NCBI GenBank assembly: GCA_900088475.1
Contig: FLMG01001546.1
Location: forward strand, 79,370 to 143,369
Direction: 5' to 3'
Length of the DNA stretch: 64,000 bases
DNA from: Hyphochytrium catenoides
Taxonomy: Eukaryota > Sar > Hyphochytriomycetes > Hyphochytriales > Hyphochytriaceae
Under the pieces are notes generated by a model. It saw only the letters and a program-made list of their open reading frames with translations. It did no database searches and was not told the DNA's origin. This document shows positions 60,554 to 64,000 of this stretch, one piece after another (positions within the stretch are counted from its first letter, which is position 1; each line of letters begins with the position of its first letter). A program made the translations under genes and the position numbers.

Positions 60554-62443
60554 CTAGCCAATGTCTGGTACTGTGGCCTGGCTATGACTCCCGATGAGCT
60601 CACATGTATGTCGCCTTAACTCATCTGAGGTGTGTCAGAGATATGGAGAATCGCTGGCGCAGACCTCAAGCAGGCGACTTTTCGCACTTCTTGGGGTTAA
60701 GCGATACCAGCAAACGGGGCTCTGCATCGTGGCGTCAGATGGAGAACAGAACGATGAATTTATTATACTTGTGGCAATGTTACCTTGAGACTTGCGACTG
60801 GTTACGAGTCGTGAAGGTGAAGAGTCGGCACCAAAAAATAAAGTGTCTGATAGCTGAGACCCCAAAAGAGATGTCAGCCTGTATCCAGAAACGACGCGTG
60901 TCGCGGTGCAACTCACCTCTTGTGCCAAGTTGTTTGGCGAATTGAGGAACTGGCTCAATCTAATTCGTCTGCGATATAGTAACCTTTTCTCCTTGGATAG
61001 GTGGCTTATCTCCTCTACAGGACCTGGTGCGGGTGGGGCGACAACGCCATCTCCGCTTGAAGTCTCCCCAACTGCCTCTGCAGGTTCCACAGGCTTCGCT
61101 ACCCTGCCCATCCCAAAAAGGTCCAGAACCAAACCTCCTGTCCCTACCAATTCGTCCGTACGGTTATAGGTTAGCCAGAAAAGCTGGTCATGAAGGTTAT
61201 TACTTACAGAAGAATGCGTCTCGGGTTGAGACATTCGCCTCGCGCTCCAGAAGGATAACTTGGACGCTATCGGTTTGGCCCTGCTCAGGCCGCTTGATTA
61301 CGCCCAAAGTACCTGTAAGCTTATCGGCCCCTGAAAAATCGTCGAGCCTTTCGTGGTAACTCCAGTCAATTTGAAGACTGACGAACGAATGCCCATTGGG
61401 CTCTAGCAAAAGTGCGGCCACAGCTTCAGGAGGAAAGGTCAGAGAGAGCACTAGGTGCACATGTTCTTGTCCTCCAGGAAGGTTCAGCGCTTGAGCTGCA
61501 ACTCTTTCGGCAGGGGTGACATCCAAATCGTCCAGAGTCGTTATCCCTGCCAGGTGGCGGATAGACTTTGCTCTATACCATGGTTGTAGGCAAAAAGGAT
61601 TGCCATACAGATAGAGCTGCCTCAGATGTTTGAGAGCTTCTAGGGCAGAAAGGGTATTGGGCAAGTGGCAGAGGTCGTTATGGGCCAGATCTAGTGATAA
61701 TAGGTTAGGGAGGCCTTTGACAAAGTTCAAACTATCCTTTAGGACGTTATATCCCAGTCCAAGATGCTTTACGTTGTCCATTCTCTCGGTCACTTGCCAT
61801 GAGCAGATCTCATTGCTGTACAGATCTAGAAGCTCAGCTTTGGGAGGCAGATAGGATACAGTTGAAAGATTGTTCTCGCTAAGATCCAATGCAGTCAGAT
61901 TCCGTAGGCGCTTTACGCGTTTGTCGAGTATCTGCCATCGAAGAAAACGTAAGTTAACACCACTCGCTAAAGTCTCTGCACCAGCGCCTAATGTACCTTT
62001 ACGCCAGATGCCTGTAAGTCTAGCGTCCTGAGTAGGTCAAAAACTCTTCTTTCTGTGACGGCTTCTTTGCCCTTAGACAGCTTCACAACAGAGTCTGCTT
62101 CCGGACTCCACTTGAAGGTCTTACTAGAACTAGAGTGCCCCTTCTTCATTACAGTGTCAGGATGGAGATTGAAGACTTCGCTAAGGTGTGGAAATGCACT
62201 TACCTTTTCCTTTTGCAGCCTCTCTTCGAACTCGTTGATCTGAAGCTTACATTCATGTTCATGAATTGGCATTTCATCTTCGATGGAGGCATCTTCCTCA
62301 GTGGTATCTTCTCCCCCTTCAGGTCCGCAGGAGGGCTGACTGGAGACGCTTCTTTGGGTCGGAACCACGCCTGTCGTCTGACGAATTAGAGTCCATAAAA
62401 CACCTGTGAAGCTTGAAAGATCCTCGTCCTGCGTAGCAACCAT
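60554..62443 (-). CDS. LRRC43-like leucine-rich repeat protein
   Basis: Exons 62443-61997, 61931-61208 and 61143-60917 join in frame for about 466 residues; the 3' exons are uncertain (stop at 60554 or 60314). After an acidic N-terminal region (DTTEEDASIEDE) come SDS22-like leucine-rich repeats: LTALDLSENNLSTV, KAELLDLYSNEIC, VKHLGLGYNVL, LLSLDLAHNDLCHLP and LRQLYLYGNPFCL. The LRR cap is PWYRAKSIRHLAGITTLDDL. The order, the 'GNPxxLxPWYR' cap and the following strands match animal LRRC43, a gene expressed in motile-cilium cells. This suggests, but does not prove, a flagellar role and a flagellate stage. Confidence 0.72.
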
Positions 62444-63131
62444 TTTTGCCGATCATTCAAGTGAGCTGCTGCCAGCCCAGCCAACCAACGTGGTCTAGCT
62501 TTCAGAATTGCGGCGACACTTTGAACCCCTGTCTTCTGGAGCCCTTTTGCGGCGTCCAACCCATCCTCACATAACAGGCGCTAGATGACCATGGAGACCA
62601 AATCCTACGCCGAGAGAACACCATGATGCCGACCCCAGCAGCGACGGTGAGTGACAAACCAATGCCTTCATCCCGCGTCAAAGCACCATGATAACGTACT
62701 TTCTACCACTAATAATTGTAATAAGGTGTGCTCTCTTCTTGCCTACAGAGAATTTTCCGTTACAAGCACAGGTACAGTACCCGTATAACACACTGCCCAA
62801 GAAAAAACAAACACCAAAGAGAGAAACCCCAAGAAAACCTATTATTACTGTACTCCAGTACTAAGCTGTTCTTATGGCAAGACACTTTCAGGTTACAGAG
62901 TTACAGCGCCCCGACCATGCTAAGTGTCAGAGGCTGGACAGCCCGAGAAAGGGCGCTTGCCACTCGTAGAAAGAACATAGAAGGCGTTTTGAAGCATCTG
63001 ATGCTGATGATGACATAGTCGTGAGAGTCTGAAGAGCCTCGAGATTCTGAGCTCTGCCAGAACCCCCAATACACACTCTGTGCTAGATGATAGCTTCCAA
63101 GCCTTAGATAAACCCTTAGCGTCTTCAGCGG
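62444..63131. promoter_or_regulatory. divergent upstream region
   Basis: Head-to-head spacer between the LRR gene and the XK-related gene. An ATG at 62623 (MMPTPAAT) runs into a good donor (GTGAGT) and could be an alternative first exon of the XK-related gene. Otherwise nothing is recognised. Confidence 0.35.
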
Positions 63132-64000
63132 ATGGAAGTGTCATCGGACGATGGAGAGAAACGTAGAGTTGACGCATGCCCAAAAGCCCTTGTCCATGTC
63201 CTTGCCGATTCTTCCGCTAAAGGGCACGAGGGCCCCCCAGAGCTCACCTGTAGCGACACATCTGGACACGAGGCATTAGGCTCATCCGGACGCATTCATA
63301 AGCGAAATGCAGAAGAGAAAGGACTGCTTGACTCACCAGCTAAAGTGAAGCTAGTCAGCCATCGCAGACTGTCGCTAGAAGAGAGGGGGGAGCTCCAGCT
63401 TCCGGCAGTGCCTATTGAGAAAAGGACCCAGAAAGCAGCCTCCGAGAACCTCTCCGCTATTATAACTCTTCTGCTGAGCATTTTTGACCTCATTGCAGAT
63501 GCTCTATCGGCTGTTTCCCTCTATCAAGAAGGAGACTACGGATGGTTCGCCGTCTGCATATTCTTTCTGCTCCTCCCTCTATTTGTTTTGATGGCAGTAG
63601 ATGGTGGCGGATGGAGAGTCGCTGTGGGCGATATCCTAAGCTTTGGCGGTTTCAAGTGTGGTTCCAGAGTGCACAGCAAGGATGGTGAGGGAGTCATCAC
63701 GAGGTTCAAGTTTATCCAGACAGTCTTCGAAGACATCCCAGAGTTCCTCCTGCAGCTGTTTCTCGCCCTCGACAAATGGCGGGAGAGGAGTGAAGCACCA
63801 ACTCCATGGATGTATCTATCCCTTGCTGTCAGTCTCCTCAGCTTGGCCTACGCTCAGACGCTTTTCTTGGATCAGGCAAAAGAAACTGCTAGCCCCTCGC
63901 CAGCTGGGTCTACACATTCGGAGCTACGGGCAACTCCTACGGAAGATCCGATCCGCAAGACTGCATCCTGTCAGAGGTGCTTCTGGAGCTTTGTCTACTA
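63132..64000 (+). CDS. XK-related membrane protein, 5' part (3' end outside window)
   Basis: The frame from MEVSSDDGEK is open to the window edge; an in-frame TAG lies 15 bases before it, so this ATG or an exon spliced at CTTCAG|CGG is the start. About 105 charged residues precede hydrophobic helices at roughly 107-130 (AIITLLLSIFDLIADALSAV), 137-155 (WFAVCIFFLLLPLFVLM) and 224-245. The FEDIPEFLLQLF segment corresponds to the 'E-x-x-PQLxLQ' helix of XK-related proteins, and the pattern 'DLIADAL...YQEGDYGWF' also fits. Family members are phospholipid scramblases or their partners. The long N-terminal extension is unusual. Confidence 0.65.
   Translation, partial: MEVSSDDGEKRRVDACPKALVHVLADSSAKGHEGPPELTCSDTSGHEALGSSGRIHKRNAEEKGLLDSPAKVKLVSHRRLSLEERGELQLPAVPIEKRTQKAASENLSAIITLLLSIFDLIADALSAVSLYQEGDYGWFAVCIFFLLLPLFVLMAVDGGGWRVAVGDILSFGGFKCGSRVHSKDGEGVITRFKFIQTVFEDIPEFLLQLFLALDKWRERSEAPTPWMYLSLAVSLLSLAYAQTLFLDQAKETASPSPAGSTHSELRATPTEDPIRKTASCQRCFWSFVY

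Overview
The window is nuclear DNA from a unicellular eukaryote. Genes are broken by short GT-AG introns (mostly 50-150 nt, several with a CTAAC-like branch site), there are no operons, and there are eukaryote-only genes: the DNA polymerase epsilon catalytic subunit, a USP9X-type deubiquitinase, BCCIP, an XK-related membrane protein and a eukaryotic tRNA-Gly cluster. A giant surface protein with ephrin-receptor-like (GCC2/GCC3) cysteine repeats, and a relative of the cilium-associated LRRC43, point to an alga or other protist that may be flagellate. I cannot fix the lineage; a stramenopile or alveolate relative is plausible but only inferred. Two short N runs mark draft-assembly gaps.

Layout. 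1-24989 (minus): one giant gene, running off the left edge. It encodes a signal peptide, about seven repeated beta-sandwich modules, two Calx-beta-like modules, roughly 90 cysteine-rich units, a juxtamembrane beta domain, one transmembrane helix and a very long coiled-coil tail. 26089-28036 (plus): a ten-exon gene of unknown family. 28148-29695 (minus): a single-exon membrane-anchored SGNH hydrolase-like protein. 30291-30699 (plus): three identical tRNA-Gly(UCC) genes. 31060-40589 (plus): POLE, with an E2F-like site about 240 bp upstream. 40906-42217 (minus): 2-Cys peroxiredoxin. 42981-45699 (plus): WW-domain protein with FxP repeats. 45785-47920 (minus): BCCIP/Bcp1. 48500-50323 (plus): METTL21-type methyltransferase. 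50597-59654 (minus): USP9X-like deubiquitinase. About 60554-62443 (minus): LRRC43-like LRR protein. 63132-64000 (plus): 5' part of an XK-related protein.

The protein genes alternate strand almost perfectly, giving tight tail-to-tail pairs (85-316 bp apart) and shared head-to-head upstream regions. Apart from general housekeeping (replication, proteostasis, redox, protein methylation) the genes do not form a pathway. The stand-out is the giant surface protein, which seems built to join a very long extracellular cysteine-rich stalk to a very long intracellular coiled coil. Exon boundaries were read by eye from reading frame, GT-AG sites and family conservation; those I give to the base keep frame, but none has transcript support.
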